DNA from: Spirochaetota bacterium
Lineage (GTDB): Bacteria; Spirochaetota; Spirochaetia; Treponematales; UBA12059
DNA length: 64,000 nucleotides
Direction of reading: 5' to 3'
Assembly (NCBI GenBank): GCA_022703505.1
Contig: JAKLDN010000003.1
Span: 434,001 to 498,000, forward strand
In this document: one piece after another, positions 24,367-33,999 of the stretch
Layout of the letters: each line of letters starts with the position of its first letter
Position numbering within the stretch: the stretch's first letter is position 1
The notes under the pieces: model-generated
Told to the model about the DNA's origin: nothing
The model's input: only the letters and a program-made list of their open reading frames with translations
The model's database searches: none
Position numbers and translations under genes: made by a program

Positions 24367-24773
24367 GGGGGCAGGTCGAACCGCCGCCGTTCCGGTCTTC
24401 AAGACCGGGGCGGAGGAAAGTCCGGGCTCGCTACGGCACAGCGCCGGCTAACGGCCGGGCGACGCGGGGCGGTCTTCGGACCGTGCCGCGTCGACAGACA
24501 GCGCAACAGAGAGCAGACCGCCGAATGGGCCCGCAAGGGTCCATGGCAAGGGTGAAAGGGTGGGGTAAGAGCCCACCGCGTCTCCGGCGACGGAGACGGC
24601 ATGGCAAGCCTCGCTGCGAGCAAGGTCGAGCAGCGGATGGGCCGCCGGCCCGGCCGCGCCGTCAGGGCGCGGCGATCCGCGGGTAGACCGCTGGAGGTCC
24701 CGGGAGACCGGAGGCCGAGAGAGATGGCGGTGGCGCCGCAAGGCGCACAGAACCCGGCTTACAGACCTGCCCC
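24367..24773 (+). ncRNA. rnpB: RNase P RNA, bacterial type A
   Basis: Catalytic RNA that trims tRNA 5' leaders. The universal cores are present: GAGGAAAGTCCGGGCT, GCGCAACAGAGAGCAGACCGC, GGTGAAAGGGTGGGGTAAGAG, GGTAGACCGCTGGAGG, and near the 3' end ACAGAACCCGGCTTACA. The ends pair as P1 (GGGGGCAGGTC with GACCTGCCCC), and a run of seven T (24774-24780) follows P1 directly. The length of about 407 bases is typical. It may be read through from the zinc-ribbon gene or use a promoter inside it. Confidence 0.97.
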
Positions 24774-24808
24774 TTTTTTTCCCGCGGACGATCGCGGTTC
24801 CCCGTCGA

Positions 24809-24838
24809 TTGACTCGGGAGGTATGTGCATGGTAAAAA
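24809..24838 (+). promoter_or_regulatory. Possible promoter for the TPR-mre operon
   Basis: TTGACT (24809-24814), an 18-base spacer and TAAAAA (24833-24838) lie after the RNase P terminator. They predict a start only a few bases before ATG 24851, so the first message would have a very short leader. The -10 match is weak. Confidence 0.35.
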
Positions 24839-24850
24839 TTTGCAGGCCCT

Positions 24851-25828
24851 ATGTACGCAATCCCGGGAAAATCGGACACCTTCGAACGCAGCTCCTCGCG
24901 CCGGAGAAGGCGACTCACGCGGATGATCGTCCTTGCCTGTCTGGCCGCCGGGGCCCTCGGCATCGCGTTCCTGGTGCCCGCTCTCGTGCGTTCCGCCCGA
25001 GCACGGAATCCCCGGATCCCCTCGGAGGAGAGCATCCTGGCCGCCTGGAACGCCAAGGATTATGACAGCGTCCTGGCGTTGGCCGCGGAAGGCCTGGCCC
25101 AACGCCCCCTGGATCCCTTCCGCCTGGTCCTGAGCGGTTTCGCCTCGTTCTACCGCGGGGTCGGGGAGACGGACGGCGAAATACGGACCCACTATATGGA
25201 TTCCGCAGTCTTTTCCCTCCGGAAAGCCCTGACATCCCCTTCCGTCCCCTTCCGCTCCCAGGTGAGCTACATCCTCGGCAAGGCGTACTACCACAAGGGG
25301 CCTTACTACATGGACGAGGCTGCAAGGCATCTGGAAGCGGCCTTCCAGGACTCGGCCGGCCGGGGCGAGGCAGCGCCTTCGGATGTCCTGGAATACGCGG
25401 CGGTCGCGTATTCCGCCCTCGGGGAGCACGTAAAGAGCGTGGAAGCCTTCGAGCGGGCTCTCGCCCGGGGAAAGACCGACCTGCTCCTGTTGGCCGCGTC
25501 CCGGGCCTACGGCCTTGCCGGCCAGGCCGACAAGGCCGAGATCACGGTCCTGGAAGCCCTCTCCCTGACGGAGGATTCCCTGGTCCGGGAAAAGTCCCGA
25601 TTCCTCCTGGGGGAACTCTACCTCGCCCGTAAGGACTACGGGATGGCCGAGGAGCAGTACAACCTTATCCTGGAAATGAATCCGGAATCCGCCGACGCTC
25701 ATTATTACCTGGGATTGATCTGGCAGGAAAAAGGCGACCCGGTCCGAGCGCGCGCGGCATGGCGCAAGGCCGTATCCCTGGATCCCATGCATACCGCGGC
25801 GCGTCAAAAGCTCGCGGAACGGATTTAA
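24851..25828 (+). CDS. Membrane-anchored TPR protein
   Basis: A 325-aa protein with an Arg-rich N terminus, one membrane helix (about residues 25-47) and about six TPR units outside the cytoplasm (for example [39 protein letters not shown] and [20 protein letters not shown]). ATG 24851 has only AGG as a ribosome site; ATG 24923 ([10 protein letters not shown]) is an alternative that removes the basic tail. It lies 14 bases before mreB in the same direction, so a role as an accessory of the elongation machinery is plausible but inferred only from position. Confidence 0.75.
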   Translation: MYAIPGKSDTFERSSSRRRRRLTRMIVLACLAAGALGIAFLVPALVRSARARNPRIPSEESILAAWNAKDYDSVLALAAEGLAQRPLDPFRLVLSGFASFYRGVGETDGEIRTHYMDSAVFSLRKALTSPSVPFRSQVSYILGKAYYHKGPYYMDEAARHLEAAFQDSAGRGEAAPSDVLEYAAVAYSALGEHVKSVEAFERALARGKTDLLLLAASRAYGLAGQADKAEITVLEALSLTEDSLVREKSRFLLGELYLARKDYGMAEEQYNLILEMNPESADAHYYLGLIWQEKGDPVRARAAWRKAVSLDPMHTAARQKLAERI

Positions 25829-25842
25829 CGACTGGAGGCATC

Positions 25843-26880
25843 ATGGCTCGCCGCAACCTGTTCGACTCCCTCTCCCTGGACATAGGGATCGACCTCGGGA
25901 CCTGTAACACCCTGATCTACGTGCGGGGCAAGGGCATCGTAATCAACGAGCCCTCGGTCGTGGCCGTCGAGCGCGGGACCAAGCGTGTCGTGGCCGTCGG
26001 ATCCGAGGCCAAGAGGATGCTCTGGAAGACCCCCGGGGACATCATCGCCATCCGACCCCTCCGGGACGGGGTGATCGCGGATCCGGACACCACGGAGAAG
26101 ATGATCAAGTACTTCATCCAGAAGGTCATCCCCCGCAGGTGGTTCGTGAAGCCCCGCATGGTGATCGGAGTGCCGTCCTGCATCACCGAAGTGGAGCGCC
26201 GGGCCGTTGAGGACGCCGCCTATAAGGCCGGCGCCCGGGAGGTCAAGGTGATCCACGAGTCCCTGGCCGCCGCGATCGGATCCGACATCCCCATCCACGA
26301 GCCCGCGGGGCACATGATTTGCGACATCGGCGGAGGAACCTCGGAGATCTCCGTGATCTCCCTGAAGGGCATGGTCGTGACCAGCGCCATCCGGGTGGGA
26401 GGGGACGAATTCGACGAGGCCATCATCAAGCACATCCGCAACGCCCACAACCTGATCATCGGGGAGCAGACCGCGGAGCGGCTCAAGATCGAGATCGGGA
26501 ACGCGTCCCCGGACAAGATCATCGAGAAGGTGGAGATCAAGGGCACCGACGCCATAACCGGTCTCCCGCGCCGCCTGGAGATCGACTCCGTGGAGGTCCG
26601 GGAAGCCCTCCAGGAGCCCATCAACCAGATCGTGGAGGAGATCAAGCGGACCCTGGGCCAGACCCCTCCGGAGCTGGCCGCGGACATCGTGGAGCGCGGC
26701 ATCGTCATGGCCGGGGGCGGCAGCCTCCTCAAGGGCCTTCCCAAGCTGATCGCCAAGGAAACGGGCGTGCCCGTGATCCTGGCCGAACGGCCCCTGGAGT
26801 GCGTGGCCATCGGGGCGGGCAAGTTCTTCGAGACCATGAACAGCCAGGACGGGTCCCTCTACGGGTCGCTGAACATATAA
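25843..26880 (+). CDS. mreB: Rod-shape-determining protein MreB
   Basis: Bacterial actin that guides lateral wall synthesis. Nucleotide-binding motifs are intact: phosphate 1 [12 protein letters not shown], connect/phosphate 2 [14 protein letters not shown], and the adenosine motif [12 protein letters not shown]. The 345 aa are typical. ATG 25843 has GGAGG 5 bases upstream. MreC begins within the stop (TAATG), and the gene heads mreBCD-mrdA-rodA. In a spirochaete this set shapes the protoplasmic cylinder. Confidence 0.97.
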   Translation: MARRNLFDSLSLDIGIDLGTCNTLIYVRGKGIVINEPSVVAVERGTKRVVAVGSEAKRMLWKTPGDIIAIRPLRDGVIADPDTTEKMIKYFIQKVIPRRWFVKPRMVIGVPSCITEVERRAVEDAAYKAGAREVKVIHESLAAAIGSDIPIHEPAGHMICDIGGGTSEISVISLKGMVVTSAIRVGGDEFDEAIIKHIRNAHNLIIGEQTAERLKIEIGNASPDKIIEKVEIKGTDAITGLPRRLEIDSVEVREALQEPINQIVEEIKRTLGQTPPELAADIVERGIVMAGGGSLLKGLPKLIAKETGVPVILAERPLECVAIGAGKFFETMNSQDGSLYGSLNI

Positions 26881-27737
26881 TGTCCGACGCCGCGGAGCGC
26901 CAGCTGGCGCGCAGGAGGAACCTGGTCTTCATCCTGGCCCTCGGGGCGTCCCTGCTCATCCTGCTCATTTCCACCAATTCCCTGGCCGGGGTGCCCCAGC
27001 GGGTCGGACTGTCGATACTCTCCTTCTTCCAGAAGGGATTCGACGCGGTGGGCAATTTCGCGTCCGGAACCCTGACCAGCGTCTCCGAACTCCGGGATCT
27101 CCGCGCCCGGTATCGGGAGCTCGTGGGACGGATGGAGGAGTACCAGAACCTGGAACGCAGCCTGACGGACCTGAAGCGGGAGAACGAGCGCCTCAGGTCC
27201 CAACTCGGCTACCTGGACGAGGCCCGGTACCGCGCGGCCTCCGCCCGGATCATCGCCAAGGACCCCGGCAACCTCTACTCGACCTTCGTGATCGACAAGG
27301 GTATGAGGGACGGCCTCCGCAAGAACCTGCCCGTCGTGGCCTACCAGGACGGCTCCGAGGGACTGGTGGGCAGGGTCCTGGAAGTCGGCAAGTCCTCCAG
27401 CATCATCTCCCCGATCTTCGACTCCTCCGCGCATATCTCCGCCCGCCTGGACCGGACCCGCTATGAAGGACTGGTGTCCGGCGGGGGCAGCCCCGACGTC
27501 CCCTTGACGATGCGCTACATCAAGAAGAGGGCCAAGGACGAGATCCAGTACGGCGACCTCGTCGTCACCTCGGGTTTCCAGTCCCTCTACCCCCGGGACG
27601 TCATCATCGGCCGCGTGACCCGGATCCTCTCCGCCGATTACCAAACCTCCCTGGACATCGACGTGGAGCCCGTGCTGGATTTCGCGCGGCTTGAATATGT
27701 CTTCGTGGTCTTCCCCGAAGCCGGGACGGAGGACTGA
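26880..27737 (+). CDS. mreC: Rod-shape-determining protein MreC
   Basis: Bitopic membrane protein bridging MreB/MreD to PBP2. It has a short cytoplasmic tail, a membrane helix (residues 14-35), a coiled coil (about 60-110) and two six-stranded beta domains, including IDKGMRDGLRKNLPVV and GDLVVTSGFQSLYPRDVIIG. The 285 aa are normal. It overlaps mreB by one base (TAATG) and precedes mreD by one base. Confidence 0.95.
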   Translation: MSDAAERQLARRRNLVFILALGASLLILLISTNSLAGVPQRVGLSILSFFQKGFDAVGNFASGTLTSVSELRDLRARYRELVGRMEEYQNLERSLTDLKRENERLRSQLGYLDEARYRAASARIIAKDPGNLYSTFVIDKGMRDGLRKNLPVVAYQDGSEGLVGRVLEVGKSSSIISPIFDSSAHISARLDRTRYEGLVSGGGSPDVPLTMRYIKKRAKDEIQYGDLVVTSGFQSLYPRDVIIGRVTRILSADYQTSLDIDVEPVLDFARLEYVFVVFPEAGTED

Positions 27738-27738
27738 G

Positions 27739-28245
27739 GTGTTCAAGACCATCCTGGTCGCCGTAGCGACTTCCGTAGGCTGTTCCCTGCTGCAGTCCAC
27801 CTGGCTTCATGCCGTCGCCGTCTACGCCGTGATCCCCGACCTGGCCCTCCTGGTCATCGTCTACGTCGCCTTCCAGAACGTCCGCACCGAGGGGATCGCG
27901 GCCGGATTCCTTTCGGGGCTCCTGCAGGATTTCATCTCATCCGCCCCCCTGGGATTCAACGCCTTCGTGAGGACCGTGGTCTCCTTCGGCTTCAACCTGA
28001 TCTCCGGCAGTTTCTACATTGATCGGATCCTGATGCCCATGCTCTTCGGAGGGGCCGCCACATTGCTCAAGGCCCTGGCCACGGCCCTCCTGGCCATCGC
28101 GTTTCCGGCCTTCATCCACGGCTACGATTTCCTGGACAGGGTCCTCTGGATCGAGACGGCGTACAACGCGGTCCTGGCTCCGTTCCTGTTCCTTATCCTG
28201 GGGCTGCTGAAGTCCCTCTTCGTCACGGCGCGGAACCGCGGATGA
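27739..28245 (+). CDS. mreD: Rod-shape-determining protein MreD
   Basis: Polytopic membrane protein of the elongasome: 168 aa with five or six hydrophobic segments and the typical QSTWLHAVAVYAVIPDLALL and GFLSGLLQDF patterns. It starts at GTG 27739, just after the mreC stop, with GGAGGACTGAG upstream. It overlaps mrdA by ATGA. Assignment rests on topology, size and operon position, since MreD sequence is poorly conserved. Confidence 0.9.
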   Translation: MFKTILVAVATSVGCSLLQSTWLHAVAVYAVIPDLALLVIVYVAFQNVRTEGIAAGFLSGLLQDFISSAPLGFNAFVRTVVSFGFNLISGSFYIDRILMPMLFGGAATLLKALATALLAIAFPAFIHGYDFLDRVLWIETAYNAVLAPFLFLILGLLKSLFVTARNRG

Positions 28246-30113
28246 GCGACCTGATACCCGAGGCCAAGCCCGTCGATCCGAGGCGGATTTTGGTCTTCCG
28301 CCTCCTGGCGGTCGGGATACTGGCCGTCTACACGGGTCGCCTGTTCTACCTGCAGATCCTCCGGGGAGGGGAATTCCGTTCCCAGGCCGCCAGCATATCC
28401 CGCCAGTCCTCGATCCTTCCGTCCCAGCGCGGGGAGATCTACGATCGCGGCGGGAACATTCCTCTCGTGCTCAACGTCGATTCCTTCGCCCTGGACATCG
28501 TGCCCGCGGAACTGCCCGCGGAGATGCGGGATACGGTCTTCCTGAAGCTCGCCAAGCTCACCGGCCGGCCCGTGGAGGAGCTTAGGGCCAAGATCCCGTC
28601 CTCCTACTATCATCTGTACCAGCCCGTGGAGGTGGTCGGTTCCGTGCCGTACCCGGTGATCGTGTCCGTGGCCGAACGCCTGGACGAACTCCCCGGGGTG
28701 ACCTGGCACGCGAAGCCCAAGAGGAATTACGTGGAGACGGGATCCCTGTCCCACCTCATAGGGTACGTCGGGGACATCACCCGGGAGGAGCTCAAGCTCC
28801 TGTTCAACCAGGGATACCAATCCGGGGACGTGATCGGAAAGACCGGGATAGAGAAGCAGTACGACTCGCTCCTCCGGGGCAGGGACGGGCGTGAATACCG
28901 CGTCGTGGACGTTCGGGGACGCAAGATCGCCGGGGCGGAACCGTCCGTGGACCCTCCGGTCATGGGCCGGAACATCGTCCTGACCATCGATCGCAGGATA
29001 CAGGAACTCGCGGAGAAGGCCCTGGGACAGAGGATGGGTTCCGTGGTCGTCCTCAAGCCCGGCACCGGGGAGATCCTGGCCATGGTTTCCTACCCCTGGT
29101 ACAATCCCAACCTCTTCCTGGAAGCCGACGGCGGCCGGGCCTACGCGCGGCTTCTCAACGACCCGAACAAGCCCTTGCTGAACCGGGCGATCCAATCGGC
29201 GTATCCTCCCGCCTCCACGTTCAAGGCCGTGGTCACCACCGGAATCCTGGAGGAGAACGCGTTCCCCCCGGAAAAGACGGTCCTCTGCCAGGGAGAGGTT
29301 TCCTACGGCGACCGGGTATTCCGGTGCTGGATCCGCAAGCCGGGCCACGGGGCGGTGGATCTCAAGGGCGCCATGGCCCAGTCCTGCGATATTTATTTCT
29401 GGACCGTCGCCCGGGACCATCTGGGAATCGAGAGGCTTGTCTCGTACTCCAAGGAATTCGGGTTCGGGACCGCCTCGGGCATAGACCTTCCCGGCGAGAT
29501 CTCCGGTTTCAATCCGAGCCCCCAGTGGAAAGAGCGGCGGTACCACGAAAAATGGCTGGGCGGGGACACGATGAACATGTCCATCGGACAGGGGTATCTC
29601 CTGACGACCCCCCTGCAGATGGCCAACATGATCGCCATGATCGTCAACGACGGGATCATCTACAAGCCCCACATCCTCTCGGAGGTCCGCGACCCTTCTT
29701 CCGGGGCCGTCATCCGGAGCGTTGCACCCGAGGTTCTCTCCCAGTCGCGCATCAAGCCCGAGACTTTCAAGGTCGTCCGGGACAACCTGCGCGCGGTTAT
29801 CACGGAAGGGACGGCGCGATATCCCGTCAGCACGAAGGCCGTGCAGGTGGCGGGCAAGACGGGAACCGCGGAGGTGGGTCTGGCGGACCGTTGGCACTCC
29901 TGGTTCGCCAGTTACGGCCCCTACGGCGCGGGCATCACGGACGATACCGTGGTGGTGGTCGTCATGGTGGAAGCCACGAATCCCTGGGAGTGGTGGGCCC
30001 CCTACGCGTCCAACATCATCTTCCAGGGGATCTTCGCGAACCAGACCTACGACGAAGTCATCCAGGCCCTCGGACTCTCGTACATGATCAAGCCGACGGA
30101 GCGTGTCGAATGA
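28242..30113 (+). CDS. mrdA: Penicillin-binding protein 2 (elongation transpeptidase)
   Basis: Class B PBP that cross-links peptidoglycan during elongation. It has an N-terminal membrane helix (about residues 19-40), a pedestal domain with RGEIYDRGG and the transpeptidase domain with catalytic Ser325 in the SxxK motif STFK, SCD at 381-383 (the SxD form usual in PBP2) and KTG at 539-541. The 623 aa are normal. It overlaps mreD and rodA by ATGA at each end. It is the predicted partner of RodA encoded next. Confidence 0.96.
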   Translation: MSDLIPEAKPVDPRRILVFRLLAVGILAVYTGRLFYLQILRGGEFRSQAASISRQSSILPSQRGEIYDRGGNIPLVLNVDSFALDIVPAELPAEMRDTVFLKLAKLTGRPVEELRAKIPSSYYHLYQPVEVVGSVPYPVIVSVAERLDELPGVTWHAKPKRNYVETGSLSHLIGYVGDITREELKLLFNQGYQSGDVIGKTGIEKQYDSLLRGRDGREYRVVDVRGRKIAGAEPSVDPPVMGRNIVLTIDRRIQELAEKALGQRMGSVVVLKPGTGEILAMVSYPWYNPNLFLEADGGRAYARLLNDPNKPLLNRAIQSAYPPASTFKAVVTTGILEENAFPPEKTVLCQGEVSYGDRVFRCWIRKPGHGAVDLKGAMAQSCDIYFWTVARDHLGIERLVSYSKEFGFGTASGIDLPGEISGFNPSPQWKERRYHEKWLGGDTMNMSIGQGYLLTTPLQMANMIAMIVNDGIIYKPHILSEVRDPSSGAVIRSVAPEVLSQSRIKPETFKVVRDNLRAVITEGTARYPVSTKAVQVAGKTGTAEVGLADRWHSWFASYGPYGAGITDDTVVVVVMVEATNPWEWWAPYASNIIFQGIFANQTYDEVIQALGLSYMIKPTERVE

Positions 30114-31429
30114 TCGCCAACCTCAAGGCCCTGTTCAGCGACATCGACTGGTACATCCTGGCCGCGTCCCTGATCCTCATGGTCGTGGGCATCCTGTTCA
30201 TCTTTTCTTCCGGCGTGACGAGCACCGGGGTCGTGGTGTCCACGGAATACCTGCGGCAGATCGCTTGGGTGGCCCTGGGTTTCGTGTTCCTGATGCTCGT
30301 GGTCCTGGTGGACTACAAGCGCGTGAAGGACTCCAGCTTCGTCATCTACGCGGCCGTCCTCCTGCTGCTCGTCTATACCCGCATGTTCGGGAGGGTCGTC
30401 AACGGGGCCCGGTCCTGGATCGGGATCGGGGAACTGGGAATCCAGCCTTCCGAATTCGCCAAGATCGCCACAATATTCTACCTGTCCAAGTACCTGGACC
30501 AGACCCGGCATTCCCTTCCCGGCTTCCGGCGTTTCCTGGGCTCCCTCGCCATCGTGGGAATCCCCATGCTCCTGGTGCTGTCCCAGCCGGATTTCGGCAC
30601 GGCCCTCGTCTTCATCCCCATCCTCCTTTCCATGTCGTACCTCTGCGGCCTTGAGCGCCGGTACATCGTGTTCTTGCTTTCCACCGTGGCCCTGACCCTC
30701 GTCCTCGTGGTCCTGCCGCTTTGGGAGAGGAACATTGCCGCCCGACCCACGGGCCTGCTCTTCGTCCTCTACGAGGGTCCCTACCGGTTCTGGATCCTCG
30801 GAGCCTGCGTGATCACACTGGGGCTTGCCGTCTGGGGATTCCTCGTCTTCCGGAATCGGTATTACTACTGGATATCCTACGCGTTCCTGATCCTGATCCT
30901 CTCCCTGGTAGGTTCCGAACTCGGGCACCGGGTCCTCAAGGATTACCAGATCATGCGGCTCATCGTGTTCCTGGATCCCTCCGTGGATCCCCGGGGTTCC
31001 GGGTGGAACATCCTGCAATCCATCACCGCCATCGGTTCGGGAGGATTCGCGGGCCGGGGATTCCTCCAGGGAACCCAGAGCCATTACAGGTTCCTGCCCC
31101 AGCAGAGCACGGATTTCATATTCTCGATCCTCTCCGAGGAGTGGGGCTTCCTGGGCGGGCTTGTCGTGTTCGGGCTTTACGGAATCATACTCTGGAGGAC
31201 CCTGGCCCTTCTGAAGACCGTCAAGGATCCGTTCGCGGTCGGCATCGTGGCCGGACTCTCCGGGATGATTCTCTTCCATTTCATGATCAACGTGGGCATG
31301 ACCATGGGCATCATGCCCATCACCGGCATACCCTTGTTCTTCCTGTCCTACGGCGGGTCCTCCCTGTGGGCCGTGCTGATCGGCATCGGGCTGATCCTGG
31401 GGATTTCCGCCCGGAGGTACCACTCCTGA
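30110..31429 (+). CDS. rodA: RodA, SEDS peptidoglycan glycosyltransferase
   Basis: Polymerises glycan strands from lipid II together with PBP2. The 439 aa contain about ten membrane segments and SEDS landmarks: NGARSWI-x-IG, QPSEFAKIA, QPDFGTAL, the extracellular FLDPSVDPRGSGWN with the functionally essential Asp region, GSGGFAGRGF-x-GTQSH and FIFSILSEEWGF. The start overlaps the mrdA stop (ATGA). Its own stop overlaps the apparent CTG start of the radical-SAM gene. Confidence 0.96.
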   Translation: MIANLKALFSDIDWYILAASLILMVVGILFIFSSGVTSTGVVVSTEYLRQIAWVALGFVFLMLVVLVDYKRVKDSSFVIYAAVLLLLVYTRMFGRVVNGARSWIGIGELGIQPSEFAKIATIFYLSKYLDQTRHSLPGFRRFLGSLAIVGIPMLLVLSQPDFGTALVFIPILLSMSYLCGLERRYIVFLLSTVALTLVLVVLPLWERNIAARPTGLLFVLYEGPYRFWILGACVITLGLAVWGFLVFRNRYYYWISYAFLILILSLVGSELGHRVLKDYQIMRLIVFLDPSVDPRGSGWNILQSITAIGSGGFAGRGFLQGTQSHYRFLPQQSTDFIFSILSEEWGFLGGLVVFGLYGIILWRTLALLKTVKDPFAVGIVAGLSGMILFHFMINVGMTMGIMPITGIPLFFLSYGGSSLWAVLIGIGLILGISARRYHS

Positions 31430-33924
31430 ACCGGATAGATCCCGTCGGACTGCTGGGCAAGCGGCTCCTGGCCGTGGAAAAGCCCGCCCGCTACCTGGGC
31501 GGTGAGCAGGGGGCGGTGCGCAAGGAAGGCAGCCTGTTCACGGTCGCCCTGTGCTTCCCGGATCTCTACGAGATCGGGATGTCCAACCACGCCCTGCGCA
31601 TCCTGTACGCGGGGTTGAACGCCCTGCCCGGAATCCGCTGCGAGCGCGTGTTCGCCCCGGCCCGGGATTTCGAACAGGCGCTTCGCGAAACCGGTACGCC
31701 CCTGTACACCCTGGAAAGCGGCATCCCCCTGTCGGAGGTCGACCTGCTGGCCGTCACGATAGGGTACGAGCTTTCTGCCACCAACCTCCTGACCGTGCTG
31801 GATCTCGGGGGGATTCCCCTGGACGCATCCTCCCGAGGGAACGGTAATCCGATCGTGATCGCCGGGGGACCCGCCGTGACGAATCCCCTGCCGATCTCCC
31901 GTTTCCTGGACGCCGTCTGGATAGGGGAGGCCGAGGCCGGCTTCTTCAAGCTGGCCGTCGACCTGGCAAACCTGGGTTCCGGAGAGGCCGGACGCTCCGC
32001 CCGGATCGCGCGCCTTCGGGAGGAACCCGCTGTCTGGATGCCCGGCAAGCCCGCCGTCCGTGCCGTGGATATGGAGTTCCCGGACCGGGAATATTCCGGG
32101 ACATTCCCCTGGCCGGCGATCAAGCCCGTCCAGGACCACGGCACCGTGGAGATCATGCGGGGCTGCCCGAACGGCTGCAGGTTCTGCCACGCGGGCTACT
32201 TCTACCGGCCCCAGAGGGTACGGTCCCCCGAACGGATCTTCCGTGAGGTCGAATCCCTGATCCTGGAGTCCGGATACCGTGAGATTACCCTTTCTTCCCT
32301 TTCCTCCGGGGATTATCCGTGCCTCGTAGACTTGGTTCGGGAGCTCAACCGCCGCTGGGCGGGTGCCCGGATCTCCTTCCAGCTTCCGTCCTTGAAAGTG
32401 GAGAGCTTCGACCTGTCGATCCTCGAGGAGTTGACCCATACCCGCAAAAGCGGCCTGACGTTCGCGGTCGAGACCCCCGAGGAAGCCTGGCAGAGAAGCA
32501 TCAACAAGTCCGTCACCCTGGACAAGATCCTTGCGATCCTAGGAGAGGCGGCGCATCACGGCTACCGCCTCGCCAAGTTCTATTTCATGATCGGTCTTCC
32601 GATTCCCGGGGTCTCCGGGATCGCCGAAACCGACGCCCTGGTCGGCTTCCTTGGACGCCTGCTGAAGGAAACCCGGCTCGAGTTCAACGTCAACATAGGC
32701 ACCTTCATACCCAAGCCCCATACTCCGTTCCAGTGGTGTTCCCAGATCGGGGAGGATGAGGCGTTTTCCCGAATCCGACGCATCCGCGATTCGTTCCGAC
32801 ATGAACGCAGGATGAAGATCTCCTATCACAGCCCCTTCGTGTCCCTGCTCGAGGGGATCCTGAGCCGGGGAGACGAGAGGGTAGGGGACCTCATCCTCGA
32901 GGCGTGGAGAAACGGAGCCCGCCTGGACGCCTGGGAAGACCTTATGGAGAAGGACACCTGGCGACGGGCTATGGGGGGTGTTCCCGAGGCATCGATCCGG
33001 GAGGCACTCGACGGCCGGACCTTGGATTCTCCTCTTCCTTGGGACTCGATCTCCCTCCGGGTCGGAAAGGGATTCCTGAAACAGGAATGGGAAAAAACCG
33101 CGGCTTCGACCATGACATCCGAATGTACGGACAATTGCACAAACCCGTGCGGCGTCTGCAGGGACGACGGATCGGCTGTAATAAAAAACATACAACCTAT
33201 AATGGCCGAGGAAAGGAGTACCCCGATCGGGCGACACCCCGGGGAGTCCTCCGTGCCTGTCGGATCCAAGTATCGCCTCGTCCTGAAATACCGGAAGACG
33301 GGACCTGCGGCGTTTTTGCCCCATCACTCCGTAATGGACATGTTTCATCGAGCGTTCCAGCTGGCTCGATATCCCGTGGCGTTTTCCCAGGGATTCAACC
33401 CGGCCCCTCGACTCGAAATCGAGGACCCGATCCCGCTGGGCATGGCGTCCCTTGAGGACTACATTTCGGTATTGCTCACGGCTCCCGTGGACGAAAAGGA
33501 TACCGTAGTCGCCTTGAATCGCTATCTTCCTGCCGACCTCGCAATTCAGCGCTGTGCCATGTACGTGATCCCGGAGGGCGTCAAGATACGATCCCTTTCC
33601 TCGATGGCCTGGGGCTCTGATTATCTAGCCGAGGGAGTTCCGCCGGATTCCGGCGCCGCTCTCACGGAATCCTTGGTCCATCCTCGGCTGGAAGGTTCCT
33701 GCCTGCTTCCGTCCGGAGATGTAATCGGAACTCTGTCGTTCCGACTTCGTGTCGGCGGCACTCGGGAAATCGGATTCGGCTCCATTTTCGAAAAATCCTT
33801 CGGCCTGCCTTTCGCCGGAAGCCCGATACAAGTTACCCGTCTGCGACAGTGGGCGGATATCGGAACGGAACCCCTGGATTTCTTCAAGGCATTCGATTCT
33901 CTATACGGCAGCGCGATTTCGTAA
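31426..33924 (+). CDS. B12-binding-type radical SAM protein fused to DUF2344
   Basis: An 832-aa fusion. Residues about 1-210 look like a degenerate cobalamin-binding domain. A radical-SAM core follows, with CPNGCRFC (Cys247, Cys251, Cys254; CxxxCxxC spacing). Residues about 610-832 form the TIGR03936/DUF2344 domain (YRLVLKYRKTGPAAFLPHHS). Such pairs are known side by side or fused, and their substrate is unknown. No ATG fits the start. CTG 31426 lies 8 bases after GGAGG, overlaps the rodA TGA, and gives LNRIDPVGLLGKRLLAVEKP, whose IDP...EKPARY match the family start; GTG 31474 is the fallback. Confidence 0.85.
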   Translation: MNRIDPVGLLGKRLLAVEKPARYLGGEQGAVRKEGSLFTVALCFPDLYEIGMSNHALRILYAGLNALPGIRCERVFAPARDFEQALRETGTPLYTLESGIPLSEVDLLAVTIGYELSATNLLTVLDLGGIPLDASSRGNGNPIVIAGGPAVTNPLPISRFLDAVWIGEAEAGFFKLAVDLANLGSGEAGRSARIARLREEPAVWMPGKPAVRAVDMEFPDREYSGTFPWPAIKPVQDHGTVEIMRGCPNGCRFCHAGYFYRPQRVRSPERIFREVESLILESGYREITLSSLSSGDYPCLVDLVRELNRRWAGARISFQLPSLKVESFDLSILEELTHTRKSGLTFAVETPEEAWQRSINKSVTLDKILAILGEAAHHGYRLAKFYFMIGLPIPGVSGIAETDALVGFLGRLLKETRLEFNVNIGTFIPKPHTPFQWCSQIGEDEAFSRIRRIRDSFRHERRMKISYHSPFVSLLEGILSRGDERVGDLILEAWRNGARLDAWEDLMEKDTWRRAMGGVPEASIREALDGRTLDSPLPWDSISLRVGKGFLKQEWEKTAASTMTSECTDNCTNPCGVCRDDGSAVIKNIQPIMAEERSTPIGRHPGESSVPVGSKYRLVLKYRKTGPAAFLPHHSVMDMFHRAFQLARYPVAFSQGFNPAPRLEIEDPIPLGMASLEDYISVLLTAPVDEKDTVVALNRYLPADLAIQRCAMYVIPEGVKIRSLSSMAWGSDYLAEGVPPDSGAALTESLVHPRLEGSCLLPSGDVIGTLSFRLRVGGTREIGFGSIFEKSFGLPFAGSPIQVTRLRQWADIGTEPLDFFKAFDSLYGSAIS

Positions 33925-33999
33925 GCAGCTAGGCATCGAAGGACAACTGAACATAGAAGTCGACAGAATGTACATTATAGGAAGCACGGGGGGGGCAAG

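Noticed and set aside
24823-25065. Short gene starting at ATG 24823 after GGGAGG
   Set aside because: The ribosome site is good, but this frame runs out of phase through the TPR gene, is Arg/Pro-rich without features, and ends at 25065.
33180-33260. Separate start for the DUF2344 part of the radical-SAM protein
   Set aside because: AAAGGAG occurs at about 33213, but no start codon lies at a suitable distance in frame and the reading frame is continuous, so I keep a single fusion.
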